Counted from the stretch's first letter, positions 50,490 to 60,083 are shown. The stretch: DNA of 64,000 nt from Desulfuromonadaceae bacterium (GCA_019429445.1 JAHYIW010000005.1:56747-120746), one strand, 5' to 3'. The notes: generated by a model not told the origin, from the letters alone. Made by a program: numbers and translations.

Positions 50490-50527
50490 CCTACAAATTA
50501 TTAGCCTAAAACAATCAGGAGGCAAGA

Positions 50528-50959
50528 ATGAAAGGATTCAGCGTATCTTTTTTTCTATTGGCAACACTGACAATTGGCCTGCTCGGAGGGTGCGCCAGCC
50601 ATACCCCCTTTGCTCCGGCAAGCATCGAACAAGACAAAGCACTAGTTTATGTCTTTCGCCCCAACAGTCCTTTTGCCAGAGGCGAAATGATTAGCATTAA
50701 CGTCAACGGCATCAAACAGGACTTGCTGGTTAACAATGCCTACTTACCGATTCAGGTAACTCCTGGCTCAACGGAAATTAAGGCCGCATTCAATAAGAAA
50801 TTGCTCGGCAAGGGAGACAGTCTGACGCTGACAACTGTTAGTGGAAAAACTTACTATGTGAAAGTGCAACCAGCTATGGCCTGGACAATGACGTTAACTG
50901 AACTAGACGCTAAACAAGGCCCGGTGGAAATCAGTTCGAAGGTACTATACCAACAATAA
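50528..50959 (+). CDS. DUF2846-type lipoprotein
   Basis: 143 residues. A lipoprotein signal peptide ends in the lipobox LLGGC (Cys22), so the mature protein is membrane-anchored in the envelope. The rest is a beta-rich domain (KALVYVFRPNSPFARGEMISINVNG; GKTYYVKVQ) typical of DUF2846. Role unknown. CAGGAGGC precedes the ATG and a strong terminator follows. Confidence 0.82.
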   Translation: MKGFSVSFFLLATLTIGLLGGCASHTPFAPASIEQDKALVYVFRPNSPFARGEMISINVNGIKQDLLVNNAYLPIQVTPGSTEIKAAFNKKLLGKGDSLTLTTVSGKTYYVKVQPAMAWTMTLTELDAKQGPVEISSKVLYQQ

Positions 50960-50975
50960 TATATCTTCTGCGTTA

Positions 50976-51010
50976 GCAAAAGGGCCTGAGAAGACGTCAG
51001 GCCCTTTTGC
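50976..51010 (+). terminator. Terminator after the DUF2846 gene
   Basis: A 14-bp perfect stem GCAAAAGGGCCTGA / TCAGGCCCTTTTGC with a 7-base loop. Its A and T ends let it work in both directions. Confidence 0.8.
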
Positions 51011-51130
51011 TACGTCCGACGGCTCAAGACCTCTCTCCCCCAAGCACGTGCCGTGGACAGTATACGCAACCATCGCATTTCAAATAAACTAATCCCCCCG
51101 AAGTTCCATCGAAGGTACGGCACGGCCTCA

Positions 51131-51793
51131 TCAATGGAAGTAGAAACGCGCTCCAGTCGCGCCATTAACGTCGAGGTCGGTGTCCGGCGCAATGTCGAGC
51201 ACCGGTGCGATTGCAACAAACAATTTCACCGGCACCTGATCGAACACGAAGGTGACGCCCCCCGGTACCCGGACGCCGAGCAGGTCGTCATCGTTGTTGC
51301 GGCCGCTGTCGTTATGATCTTCTGTCAGCTTGATACGCCCCCGACCCCAAAATAGGCGTTGAATTTTCCGCGCCAGCGCTCCGGAGTTTTAATCATCTCG
51401 GGGTTGTGGCGCAGAGAGTCGGCATGAAACTGAAAAGAATTGTTGGCCGAAAACGACCACGCGGCGGCGAAGTCGATTGCCTGCCGCGTGTCGAGCCAGT
51501 ATTTCCCGCTGATGCCGGTCGGTTCGCCGACGATCACGCCGAGTACCCTGTAACCCATAATCTTTCACATCTTGCTTGTTCTTTGTCGCGTCAGCTACGT
51601 TCCGATTTCAGCTGTTTAGCTACGGCTAGGCAACAGAAATCGCGCCTTGCTGACACGTCAAAGCCCTGCGCAATCCCTCGAAATCCTATGGGTTACAGGG
51701 TACCAGGCCGAACGGTCGGTCGGCTTGTCCCACGGCCGCGTCGGCGGTTGCCGTCATCAGTGTCAGAACGATTATGATAAGTGCGTATCGCAT
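51131..51793 (-). pseudogene. Broken outer-membrane-type protein gene (DUF3996-like)
   Basis: Starts well: AGGAGTATTT then MRYALIIIVLTLMTATADA (signal peptide) and GQADRPFGL. A 159-bp inverted-repeat element then interrupts it. The frame resumes as LGVIVGEPTGISGKYWLDTR and WSFSANNSFQFHADSL. A one-base loss near 51345 follows, and the last part (LLGVRVPGGVTFVFDQVPVK, APVLDIAPDTDLDVNGA, GARFYFH) reads in another frame to a stop at 51131. The pattern resembles small beta-barrel proteins of the DUF3996 type. Not functional as it stands. Confidence 0.7.
51544..51702. mobile_element. 159-bp MITE-like element with perfect 16-bp terminal inverted repeats
   Basis: Left end TACCCTGTAACCCATA (51544-51559), right end its exact reverse complement (51687-51702). 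There is no open frame inside and no clear target duplication. It interrupts the DUF3996-like gene between codons for FGL and LGV. Confidence 0.7.
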
Positions 51794-51914
51794 AAATACT
51801 CCTTTTCGTGTCGTTCCCGGAGGGGTTCCCCCGATGTCTTCATTATCGCCATGTTGTAAAACGCGGCAGCAGGTTAATGTCCTGCGATCATCAAGGGCTT
51901 CCATTGCCGCGTGA

Positions 51915-52373
51915 TCAATCCCCCTGAAGGTCGTTCAGCGCTTTTTCCCGCGATTCGTCGAGCGCTTGATAGGCCTTCGAAAATCCTTCCTTGATATGAT
52001 CCCAGCTGTCCGCGGAACTCGATTGGAAATCCTTGGACCAGGCGGCCAGTTCGTCACGCTGTTGCCGCATTGCGGCAAGGCTTTGGCGGGTCTCTTTGCG
52101 CGCGACCGCGCTCATGGTGTCCCAACGGGCGGAAAGCTGTGCTTCAAGCTCTTCAATCTGGCGGTCGAGTTGTCGCAAGGTGATTGCGATTTCGCGAACA
52201 GCCTGTTCTTTTTGTTCGACGGTATACGTTTTGATCGTCCGCAGAAGATTACGCGTCTCTTTGTGGATCTTCTCAATTGAGGTTTGCTTCTCCGCCGCGG
52301 CGGTCAGGTTCGGTATGCCCAGAGTGAAACAGATGCCGAGCAGGGGGAGAAGAAGCCATCTTCGAGTCGCCAT
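51915..52373 (-). CDS. Exported coiled-coil protein of unknown function
   Basis: 152 residues. A signal peptide (LLLPLLGICFTLGIPNLTAAA) is followed by a long helical, charged segment (KIHKETRNLLRTIKTYTVEQ, LRQLDRQIEELEAQLSARWD, RDELAAWSKDFQSSSADSWD). A periplasmic coiled coil is likely. GGAGGACAATC precedes the ATG. I recognise no family; a stress-response or structural role is only a guess. Confidence 0.72.
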   Translation of the reverse strand: MATRRWLLLPLLGICFTLGIPNLTAAAEKQTSIEKIHKETRNLLRTIKTYTVEQKEQAVREIAITLRQLDRQIEELEAQLSARWDTMSAVARKETRQSLAAMRQQRDELAAWSKDFQSSSADSWDHIKEGFSKAYQALDESREKALNDLQGD

Positions 52374-52581
52374 GATTGTCCTCCGATGTTATCGCTTGCA
52401 TGGATTAATGCTGCCTTTGTTCGCGATTATAGCACGATTGTGCATTGCGGTTGTTACCTGCTCGAAATGAATCAAAAACCAGACCGTGTTATCTGGCCGG
52501 GCGCGAACGGGAGCCCTGTTGTCGGAAGAAGCTGTTCAAAAACCGCACGGTACGCAAACGCAAGGGGGGGGAATTGCTTGC

Positions 52582-52803
52582 TCAGAAGGGATAGTGATAG
52601 TTATCAGAAAAGTATGCATCCAGATAAGTTCTGATCGTACGCAGATCGTTCTGGGCGGAGGTGTTGAAGGCTTTCATGCGATAGGCGGAAAACTGGGGGA
52701 TAGCGATCGCTGCAAGGATCCCGATAATCGCAACGACGATAAGCAACTCGATCAGCGTAAAACCCTTTTGCCCCGATCTTTTTTCAGCATTCAATCTGGT
52801 CAT
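52582..52803 (-). CDS. pilA: Short type IV pilin (Geobacter-type PilA)
   Basis: 73 residues. The leader [14 protein letters not shown] is cut before Phe by prepilin peptidase. The mature 59 residues start [20 protein letters not shown] and continue [13 protein letters not shown]. It lacks the globular C-terminal domain of ordinary pilins, as in Geobacter PilA-N. Ten aromatics lie in the 59 mature residues (positions 1, 24, 27, 32, 46, 50, 51, 55, 57, 59). No PilA-C-like partner and no pilus assembly genes are adjacent. The start has no strong Shine-Dalgarno. Confidence 0.85.
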   Translation of the reverse strand: MTRLNAEKRSGQKGFTLIELLIVVAIIGILAAIAIPQFSAYRMKAFNTSAQNDLRTIRTYLDAYFSDNYHYPF

Positions 52804-53062
52804 GGCATAATCCCCGTATCATCAAGCACAGCTGCAAAGATATGAATCCGGCCTTCAGTGTAACCTTCTGGTAGGTCTAACATATTCTTTACTTCAATAC
52901 CACCAGCATTTATCCCCCCGCAACGCACCCTGCCCCTTGAAATCGCAAGAGTGTGAATTATATTGATCCCCGGACACTTATCAGCAGCTCTCCTTGAGGA
53001 AATGTTCAAACCCTGCTATAAACCTGTCGCTGACATTAATCTGCTAACCGCGAGGAATTATC

Positions 53063-54031
53063 ATGTCCACTCAAGAAATTATCTGCCACCTCAAAAACTA
53101 CATCTCAACGCAGATTATCGGTCAGGACAAGTTGATTGAGCGTTTATTGATCGCCCTGCTGGCCGATGGTCATCTACTGGTTGAAGGCGCTCCGGGGCTG
53201 GCCAAGACGCGGGCGATAAAAGTGCTGTGCGACGGGCTGGACGGGGATTTTCATCGTATCCAGTTCACCCCCGACCTGCTTCCTGCCGATCTCACCGGCA
53301 CCGAGATCTTCCGCCCGCAGACTGGCGATTTCACATTTCAGCACGGCCCGCTCTTTCATAACCTGATCCTCGCTGACGAGATCAATCGCGCTCCGGCGAA
53401 GGTGCAATCGGCGCTCCTCGAAGCGATGGCCGAACGCCAGATTACAGTCGGCAAGCAGACTTATCCGCTGCCGCAACTTTTTCTCGTTATGGCGACGCAG
53501 AACTCGATTGAGCACGAAGGCACCTACCCCCTCCCCGAGGCCCAGCTCGACCGTTTTCTGATGCAGGTGCGCATTGATTATCCGGACATCAGCGCTGAAC
53601 GTGAGATTCTGCACCTGGCACGGCGCGAAGCACATGCGGATTTTTTCGCCAGGCATGAGCGGCCAAAGAAAGTTCCTGCCGCGACACTCTTTGCCGCACG
53701 TGACGAAGTCCTTGATATTTTTATGGCCGAGCCGCTGGAAGAGTACATTGTGCAGTTGGTGATGGCGACGCGCAATCCGCAGCTCTACGGCGACGATCTT
53801 GCCACGTTGTTGCAGTATGGTGCCAGTCCCCGGGCGACGATTGCTCTGGATCGCTGTTCGCGCGCGCGCGCCTGGCTGGCGGGGCGCGATTATGTGTCGC
53901 CGGAAGATGTTCAGGAGATTGCCCATGACGTTTTGCGCCACCGCATCATGGTCACCTACGCGGCAGAAGCCGATGGCTGGGATATCGAGCGATTGATCAG
54001 CGAACTGCTGACGCGGGTGCCGGTGCCGTGA
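53063..54031 (+). CDS. MoxR-family AAA+ ATPase
   Basis: 322 residues. Walker A VEGAPGLAKTRAIK (about 39-52), Walker B ILADEINRAPAKVQSALLEAM and sensor MATQNSIEHEGTYPLPEAQLDRFL are all MoxR-diagnostic. Such ATPases act as chaperones with VWA proteins. It is the first gene of the Bat-type operon and overlaps the next gene by 4 bp. Confidence 0.93.
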   Translation: MSTQEIICHLKNYISTQIIGQDKLIERLLIALLADGHLLVEGAPGLAKTRAIKVLCDGLDGDFHRIQFTPDLLPADLTGTEIFRPQTGDFTFQHGPLFHNLILADEINRAPAKVQSALLEAMAERQITVGKQTYPLPQLFLVMATQNSIEHEGTYPLPEAQLDRFLMQVRIDYPDISAEREILHLARREAHADFFARHERPKKVPAATLFAARDEVLDIFMAEPLEEYIVQLVMATRNPQLYGDDLATLLQYGASPRATIALDRCSRARAWLAGRDYVSPEDVQEIAHDVLRHRIMVTYAAEADGWDIERLISELLTRVPVP

Positions 54032-54987
54032 TGCGCCCCTTCGGCATGCGCCGCCCTGGCGGCGACCGTGCATCCCTGACCGACCCAACCAGAGTCACCG
54101 TCAGCCAGTTGATCGCCCTGCGGGCGGCGGGAGAAGGACTGCCGCTGCGCAGCGGGCCAATTCGCGCACGGCAGAGCGGCCAGTATCTCTCCGCCTTCAA
54201 AGGGCGGGGGATGGAGTTCGACGAAGTACGCCCTTATCAGCCGGGGGACGATGTGCGCACCATCGACTGGCGCGTTACCGCCCGCAGCGGCCATCCCCAC
54301 ACCAAACTGTTTCGTGAGGAATGTGAATGCCCGGTTCTCTTCTGGCTTGATCTGAGCAACTCGATGTTCTTCGCCACCCGCCGTGCCTACAAGGCGGTGC
54401 TGGCCGCCGAAACCACCGCCCTGCTCGCCTGGCACGCGCTCCACAGTGGCGACCGCCTTGGCGGAGTGATCTTCACCCCCGCAGCAAGCCGCATCCTGCG
54501 TCCGGCGCGTGGCAAGGTAGCCGTCACCGGGCTGATCGGCGAAATCTGTCGGCACCCGGCCTGGGCTGGTACGGCAAAAGTACCGGCAAACGGTACGGTG
54601 CGTGACCACTTTGCGCCGTTAACCCGCCTGGTCAAACCGGGGGGCCGCCTCTTTATCCTCAGTGATTTTCGCACCCTCAGCGAAGATGATCTCCAGTTGC
54701 TGCGTCGGCTGGCAGTACATTCGGAACTGATCCTGGCACACATTTTCGACCCGATCGAACAGGAACTGCCACCACCGGGGCACTATCTGCTGCGTGATCG
54801 TGACTCGGTCTTCTGTCTCGACAGCACCCGTTCCGCCACCCGCGCGGCCTTTCGCGCGCGCTTTGACGAGCGCCAGCACACCCTTGAACATTTTTGCCGC
54901 AGTCACGATGCACTCTATCTGCCACTCTCCACCGCCGTTGCACCGGCGGAGTCACTGCACCGACTGCTGCGCCGGGGGCAGCGATGA
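54028..54987 (+). CDS. DUF58 domain protein
   Basis: 319 residues (GTG at 54028 or ATG at 54031). The DUF58 signature GRGMEFDEVRPYQPGDDVRTIDWRVTARSGHPHTKLFREE is complete and is followed by a VWA-like fold with LFWLDLSNSMFFATR. It is a regular partner of MoxR ATPases. It overlaps DUF4381 by 4 bp. Confidence 0.92.
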   Translation: MMRPFGMRRPGGDRASLTDPTRVTVSQLIALRAAGEGLPLRSGPIRARQSGQYLSAFKGRGMEFDEVRPYQPGDDVRTIDWRVTARSGHPHTKLFREECECPVLFWLDLSNSMFFATRRAYKAVLAAETTALLAWHALHSGDRLGGVIFTPAASRILRPARGKVAVTGLIGEICRHPAWAGTAKVPANGTVRDHFAPLTRLVKPGGRLFILSDFRTLSEDDLQLLRRLAVHSELILAHIFDPIEQELPPPGHYLLRDRDSVFCLDSTRSATRAAFRARFDERQHTLEHFCRSHDALYLPLSTAVAPAESLHRLLRRGQR

Positions 54988-55490
54988 TCGCCGCTGGACC
55001 CGCCGCCGAACTGCCGCTGCGCGATATTCACCTTCCCGCGCCCTCTGCTCTTCCCTGGTGGCCCCCCGCCCCTGGCTGGTGGCTGCTCGGTGCGCTGCTG
55101 ATTGTCATTGCCGGGCTCATTTACCTGTTTCGGCAAATGCGCCGCCAACGCCGCTGGCGAACCGCTGCACTGGCGGAACTGACCCGGATCGAAAACACTT
55201 TTTCCCGTACTCGGAACCGCGAGCAATTACTGCGCGAGCTCTCCACCTTGCTGCGCCGGGTGGCGATCAGCCGTTTCCCGCGCACCGATTGCGCTGCCCT
55301 GACCGGCGCAAACTGGCTGCGTTTTCTCGACCAGGCGACCGAGCTTGACGGTTTCTCCGCGGGAGCGGGACAGGTTCTGGCGACCGGGCCCTACCGACCG
55401 GCGAACGGCGCTGATTGCGAAGCCGCTGACCTGTTGGCATTGTGTCGCGACTGGTTGTGCAAACTGCCGGCCAGAAAGGTTTGCAGATGA
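54984..55490 (+). CDS. DUF4381 membrane protein
   Basis: 168 residues from the ATG at 54984. A Pro/Trp-rich N-terminus (LRDIHLPAPSALPWWPPAPGWW) and one membrane helix (LLGALLIVIAGLIYLF) precede a cytoplasmic helical domain (LLRELSTLLRRVAISRFPR). The family occurs only inside MoxR-Bat operons. It overlaps genes on both sides. Confidence 0.88.
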   Translation: MIAAGPAAELPLRDIHLPAPSALPWWPPAPGWWLLGALLIVIAGLIYLFRQMRRQRRWRTAALAELTRIENTFSRTRNREQLLRELSTLLRRVAISRFPRTDCAALTGANWLRFLDQATELDGFSAGAGQVLATGPYRPANGADCEAADLLALCRDWLCKLPARKVCR

Positions 55491-56467
55491 TCGAATTTTT
55501 CTGGCCCTACGTTTTCCTTGTTTTACCGTTGCCGGTGCTGTTACGCTTCTTTTTTGGACGACCGCACGGCGGGGCTGAGGCGGCGCTGCGCATCCCGCAT
55601 GCCCCGGAGTTCACCCCGTTCGCGACCGGCAACACCAGCCTGCCCCCACGCTGGCGACGGCTGGTTGCGCTGTTCGCCTGGTTCCTGCTGGTCGGCGCTG
55701 CCGCCAACCCGCACTGGATCGGCGCGCCGATCGAACTGCCGCTCAAGGGACGCGATCTGCTGCTGGCGGCCGACCTGTCAGGGAGTATGGCCACCGAGGA
55801 TTTTCAGTATCGCGATACCATGATCGATCGACTGACAGCGACCAAACTGGTTGCCGGAGAGTTTATCGAGCGCCGCGTCGGTGACCGCATCGGGCTCATC
55901 CTCTTCGGACGTCAAGCCTATCTGCAAACCCCGCTGACCTTCGACCGCACAACAGTGCGCACCCTGCTGGATGAGTCCGCGGTCGGACTGGCCGGGAAGG
56001 AAACCGCCATCGGTGACGCCATCGGGTTGGCAGTTAAACGTTTCCAGGGGCAAAACGTGCGCGATAAAATCCTCATTCTCCTTACTGACGGCGTCAATAC
56101 CGCAGGGGAGATCGCACCGCTCAAGGCCGCAGAACTGGCCGCCGCTGAAGGGTTGAAAATATATACCGTCGGCATCGGCGCGGATGAGATGATCGTGCGC
56201 TCATTCTTCGGCAACCGCCGCGTTAACCCTTCTGCCGATCTCGACGAAGCCACCCTGACCGCGATTGCCGAGCAAACCGGGGGACGTTACTTTCGTGCCC
56301 GCGACACCGCTCAGCTCGAAGAGATCTACCGCATTATCGATCGCCTCGAACCGGTGGCACAGGATGCGCGCGTCTACCGCCCCCTGACCGCCCTCTTTGT
56401 CTACCCGCTCACCACCGCGCTGGCTGCCTCGCTGCTTGTGGCACGCTTCCCCCGGAGGCGCGGATGA
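55487..56467 (+). CDS. batA: VWA-domain membrane protein BatA
   Basis: 326 residues from the ATG at 55487 (MIEFFWPYVFLVLPLP). N-terminal membrane helices flank a VWA domain with the MIDAS motif LAADLSGSMATEDF and a TDG motif (ILLTDGVNTAGEI); a C-terminal membrane helix follows. It is predicted to work with MoxR in envelope stress tolerance. Confidence 0.9.
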   Translation: MIEFFWPYVFLVLPLPVLLRFFFGRPHGGAEAALRIPHAPEFTPFATGNTSLPPRWRRLVALFAWFLLVGAAANPHWIGAPIELPLKGRDLLLAADLSGSMATEDFQYRDTMIDRLTATKLVAGEFIERRVGDRIGLILFGRQAYLQTPLTFDRTTVRTLLDESAVGLAGKETAIGDAIGLAVKRFQGQNVRDKILILLTDGVNTAGEIAPLKAAELAAAEGLKIYTVGIGADEMIVRSFFGNRRVNPSADLDEATLTAIAEQTGGRYFRARDTAQLEEIYRIIDRLEPVAQDARVYRPLTALFVYPLTTALAASLLVARFPRRRG

Positions 56468-58326
56468 CCCCCTTGCTGAACGAGTTTTTAAGCAACTTTC
56501 ATTTTTTGCGCCCCCTCTGGTTGCTGGCCCTGCCGCCGTTGCTGTCCCTCTATTTTTTCCGTCGCCCCGGCGCAGGGAACAGCGCCTGGCTGAAGGTCTG
56601 CGATCCGTCATTGATCCCCTACCTGCTCAGCGCAGGACGCCCGACAGAGCGCTGGTCCGGGCGTTTCATCCCGCTGGCAATCGTCCTGCTTGTTGTCGCG
56701 CTGGCCGGGCCGGTCTTTCGCGAACGACCGCGTCCGGTCTTTCACTCCACTACGGCTCTCGTTATCCTCCTCGATCTGTCACGCTCGATGGACGCCGCCG
56801 ATGTTGCGCCAAGTCGCCTGACCCGCGCCAAACTCAAAATCATCGATATTTGTCGCCAGCGTCGCGAAGGGCAAACCGCCCTGGTCGTCTTTGCGGCGGA
56901 ACCGTTTGTGGTTACCCCCCTCACCGACGACACGAGGACAATTATTGCCCAACTCACGGCCCTCGATAGTGCCCTGATGCCGACCCAGGGGACACGCACC
57001 GACCGGGCCGTGACCAAGGCGCTGGAACTTTTTCGCCAGGCGGGCCAGCCGCGCGGCGAGCTACTGCTGATCAGCGACGCGGTGACGCTGAACGACCCCC
57101 TCGATCTCCCGCCGTCCTTGCGCCTGCATGTTCTGGCGGTCGGCACCGCAAGCGGTGCTCCGATCCCCCTTCCAGGCGGTGGATTTTTCAAGGACGCGCA
57201 GGGCGATATCGTCCTCAGTCGTCTTGACACCGACGCATTGAAAAAGCTGGCGGACGATCATGGCGGTCGTTACGCCACGTTAACTGCCGACGATCATGAT
57301 ATTGATTACTTGCTGAAAACATCCGGGCATCGTGCGGCCGCCAACGAACAGAAAGATCCCTCGGCGCAGCACCTGACCGCCGCTACCTGGATCGAAGACG
57401 GCGCCTGGTTGTTGCTGCCCCTTTTGCCGCTGGGCGGATGGTTGCTGCGCGGCTATCTGTGGCTACTGCCACTGTGCCTGCCACTGTTAACCGGCAGTTT
57501 CTGCCTGCTGACCGCGACCCCGGCCCACGCCTTGAGCTGGAATGAAGTGTGGCATAACCGCGAGCAGCGCGCGACGCAGCAATTTGAAGCCGAAGACTAT
57601 AAAGCTGCCGCTGAAAATTTCAGCGATCCGCGCTGGCAGGCGGCCGCACGCTACCGCGCTGAAAATTTCGTCGCAGCCGCAAAAGTGCTGGAAAACCTGA
57701 CCGGGGCTGATGATCATTACAACCGGGGGAACGCCCTGGCCCGGGCCGGACAAATCGATGCAGCCATGGCCGCCTACGAAGAAGCGTTGCGCCGCGACCC
57801 CGAGCACGCCGATGCACGACATAATCTACACCTGTTGCAGCGCCAAAAAGAACAACAAAAAGGCGAACAACAGCAGCAACAGAAGCAACAGGATCAGGGG
57901 GATCAAGGGGATCAAGAGGATCCGTCACAGGATCAAGCGGGGAAAGGACAACAGCAGGGCGGCCAGGATCAGCACAGCGAGAATAATGGGCAACAGAACG
58001 CTGACCAGAGCACCCAGTCATCCCCGGACAGTAAACACAAGCGTGCCGAGCAGAACCGTTCCGACAAAGACGAAGCACAGGAAACGCAGGAAACGCCAGC
58101 GGAGGAGCAACAACCTGACACGACAAAAGAATCCGCCGACGCCACCGTTAACAACGCCGGGCAACCCGCCCCACCGGTGGAAGAAAGTCCCCTTGAAGCC
58201 GAGCAACGACAGATGATGGAGCAGTGGTTGCGCCGCATCCCCGATGACCCCGGCGGCCTGTTGCGGCGCAAATTTCTATATCAATATCAACAACGCGAAA
58301 CCCGACCGGAGAAACAATCATGGTAG
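56464..58326 (+). CDS. batB: BatB/BatC-like fusion: VWA and TPR protein
   Basis: 620 residues. N-terminal membrane helices, a VWA domain (VILLDLSRSMDAADV MIDAS), two membrane helices (about 315-350), a TPR unit (NRGNALARAGQIDAAMAAYEEALRRDPEHADARHNL) and a long Gln/Asp/Glu-rich low-complexity tail (about 460-590). In Bacteroides and Leptospira BatB and BatC are separate; here they are one chain. It overlaps batD by 7 bp. Confidence 0.88.
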   Translation: MTPLLNEFLSNFHFLRPLWLLALPPLLSLYFFRRPGAGNSAWLKVCDPSLIPYLLSAGRPTERWSGRFIPLAIVLLVVALAGPVFRERPRPVFHSTTALVILLDLSRSMDAADVAPSRLTRAKLKIIDICRQRREGQTALVVFAAEPFVVTPLTDDTRTIIAQLTALDSALMPTQGTRTDRAVTKALELFRQAGQPRGELLLISDAVTLNDPLDLPPSLRLHVLAVGTASGAPIPLPGGGFFKDAQGDIVLSRLDTDALKKLADDHGGRYATLTADDHDIDYLLKTSGHRAAANEQKDPSAQHLTAATWIEDGAWLLLPLLPLGGWLLRGYLWLLPLCLPLLTGSFCLLTATPAHALSWNEVWHNREQRATQQFEAEDYKAAAENFSDPRWQAAARYRAENFVAAAKVLENLTGADDHYNRGNALARAGQIDAAMAAYEEALRRDPEHADARHNLHLLQRQKEQQKGEQQQQQKQQDQGDQGDQEDPSQDQAGKGQQQGGQDQHSENNGQQNADQSTQSSPDSKHKRAEQNRSDKDEAQETQETPAEEQQPDTTKESADATVNNAGQPAPPVEESPLEAEQRQMMEQWLRRIPDDPGGLLRRKFLYQYQQRETRPEKQSW

Positions 58327-60038
58327 CGTTTTTACAGCGCCTGTTGCTGGTTTGCCTGGTGATCAACGGCAGTGCCGCACCGCTCTGGGCATTAACGATC
58401 GATGCCCGCCTCGATCGCAACCCGGTGGCCGTGAACGAATCACTGACCCTGACCTTCAGTGCCACCGAGAGCCCCGCTGCAGACCCTGATTTTTCGCCAC
58501 TGCAGCGCGATTTTGAAATACTCAGCCAGAACCGCAGCAGTCAACTCAGTATCATCAATGGTGATGTGCAGAAAAAAACCGAATGGATTCTGACCCTGAT
58601 GGCCAAACGTGCCGGACGGATGACGATTCCGCCGATCAGCTTCGGCAGCGACCGCAGTCGCGGGCTGACGGTCGATGTCGTTTCCGCAGCAACCAGTCAG
58701 GCGCGCGGAGCAAACCGGCAGATTGAATTGCAGGTGGAGATCGACAAACAGCAGCTGACGGTTCGCGAGCAGTTGCTGCTGACCGTGCGCCTGTTGCGTG
58801 CGGTGAATCTGTCCGCCGCGACATTGACCGAACCGGAAATTCCCGAACTCGATTGTCTGGTGCAGAAACTCGGTGATGATCGTGACTACGAAAAACTCAT
58901 CGACGGCGTGCGTTACGTTGTCACCGAACGCCGCTACGCCCTTTTCCCTCAGCAGAGCGGCACTTTGCGCATCGCGCCGCTGACCTTTGAGGGGCGCATC
59001 GTCGAGCGCAGCGTCAACCGTTTCGATCCCTTCGGCGCGGCGGCTCCGGTTGTCCGCCAGCAGTCCAGAGAGCAACAGGTCACCGTCGTTCCCGCAGCGC
59101 TAACCAATGGAACAGACTGGCTGCCAGCGCAGGCGGTCGAATTACAGGAAGAGTGGTCGACCGATCCACTCAAACTGAAAATTGGCGAACCGGTCACCCG
59201 CACCATCATCCTGCGTGCCGTCGGCCAGAGTTCCGCGCAACTCCCGTCATTGCCCCCCCCGGATGTCACCAACCTCAAGATTTACCCCGATCAACCGGCC
59301 CTGACCGATACCGTCAGTCCCCAGGGAATGGTCGCTCTGCGCACCGAAAAATATGCTCTGGTGCCGACCCGCAGCGGTCGCCTGCGGTTACCGCCAATGG
59401 AAGTTGTGTGGTGGGACACAACAACCGGACAACAGCGTAGCGCACACTTGCCCGGTCGTGATCTGCTCGTCGCCGCCCCCGTCGCCGCCCCCGTCGCTAC
59501 GGCTGAAAAGCCGCCCGTGTCACCGGCCACCGCCATCCCGGCTGCTGGTTCGAGCAACGAAACCTTTGACGGGATCGAAGATCGTTTTATTCCCTGGCCC
59601 TGGTGGTCGCTGTTATGTGCAGGGCTGGCTGCCGGATTGATTATTGTGCTGGTGCTGCTCTTCCGTCGCCGGAATCCTGAAAAAGAATTACCCGTCGAAG
59701 CCCCCCGGAAAAACTTGCAGAGCGAGGAAAAACTGTTCAAACAACTTCTCAGTGTCGCTGCCAACAACGACCCACTCCGGGTCAGAGATGCGCTGATCGC
59801 CTGGGGTCGGGCTCATTTCGAGCTCGCCGCGCTCGCCAGTCTCGGGCGTATTGCAGACACCTGCCCTGCCCCGCTGAAGGACAGGATCCGCGAATTGCAG
59901 GAGCATATTTATGGCCATAACAGCATCAACTGGCGGAGTGAGGAGCTGATGAAGGCTTTATCACAGTATAATTCAGAGCCAAAGCCGTCACGTAAAAAGC
60001 TTGAGCCCAACGGGATTGCAGAGCTTTACCCGAAATAA
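58320..60038 (+). CDS. batD: BatD oxygen-tolerance family protein
   Basis: 572 residues. A signal peptide (LLLVCLVINGSAAPLWAL) is followed by several Ig-like beta domains (LDRNPVAVNESLTLTFSATE; LTVREQLLLTVRLLRA; TRSGRLRLPPMEVVWWD). One membrane helix (WWSLLCAGLAAGLIIVLVLL) and a cytoplasmic helical tail follow. It is the last gene of the MoxR-Bat operon. Confidence 0.9.
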   Translation: MVAFLQRLLLVCLVINGSAAPLWALTIDARLDRNPVAVNESLTLTFSATESPAADPDFSPLQRDFEILSQNRSSQLSIINGDVQKKTEWILTLMAKRAGRMTIPPISFGSDRSRGLTVDVVSAATSQARGANRQIELQVEIDKQQLTVREQLLLTVRLLRAVNLSAATLTEPEIPELDCLVQKLGDDRDYEKLIDGVRYVVTERRYALFPQQSGTLRIAPLTFEGRIVERSVNRFDPFGAAAPVVRQQSREQQVTVVPAALTNGTDWLPAQAVELQEEWSTDPLKLKIGEPVTRTIILRAVGQSSAQLPSLPPPDVTNLKIYPDQPALTDTVSPQGMVALRTEKYALVPTRSGRLRLPPMEVVWWDTTTGQQRSAHLPGRDLLVAAPVAAPVATAEKPPVSPATAIPAAGSSNETFDGIEDRFIPWPWWSLLCAGLAAGLIIVLVLLFRRRNPEKELPVEAPRKNLQSEEKLFKQLLSVAANNDPLRVRDALIAWGRAHFELAALASLGRIADTCPAPLKDRIRELQEHIYGHNSINWRSEELMKALSQYNSEPKPSRKKLEPNGIAELYPK

Positions 60039-60083
60039 ATTGCCGCAATTGACATTACGGCTCAACTCCGGCAACCTGCGTCA

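Larger units (their letters stand above)
49679..50527. other. Mobile-element remnants and repeats
   Basis: No intact gene. It contains a group II intron RT fragment (49786-49848), an IS21 transposase fragment (49897-49995), the right 76-bp direct repeat, a 34-bp direct repeat pair (50076-50109 and 50393-50426, one mismatch) and a REP-like palindrome pair near 50160-50245. Confidence 0.7.

Noticed and set aside
52804..52960. Sigma-54 promoter upstream of pilA
   Set aside because: GG and TTGC elements are present on the minus strand but are 12 bp apart rather than the required 10.
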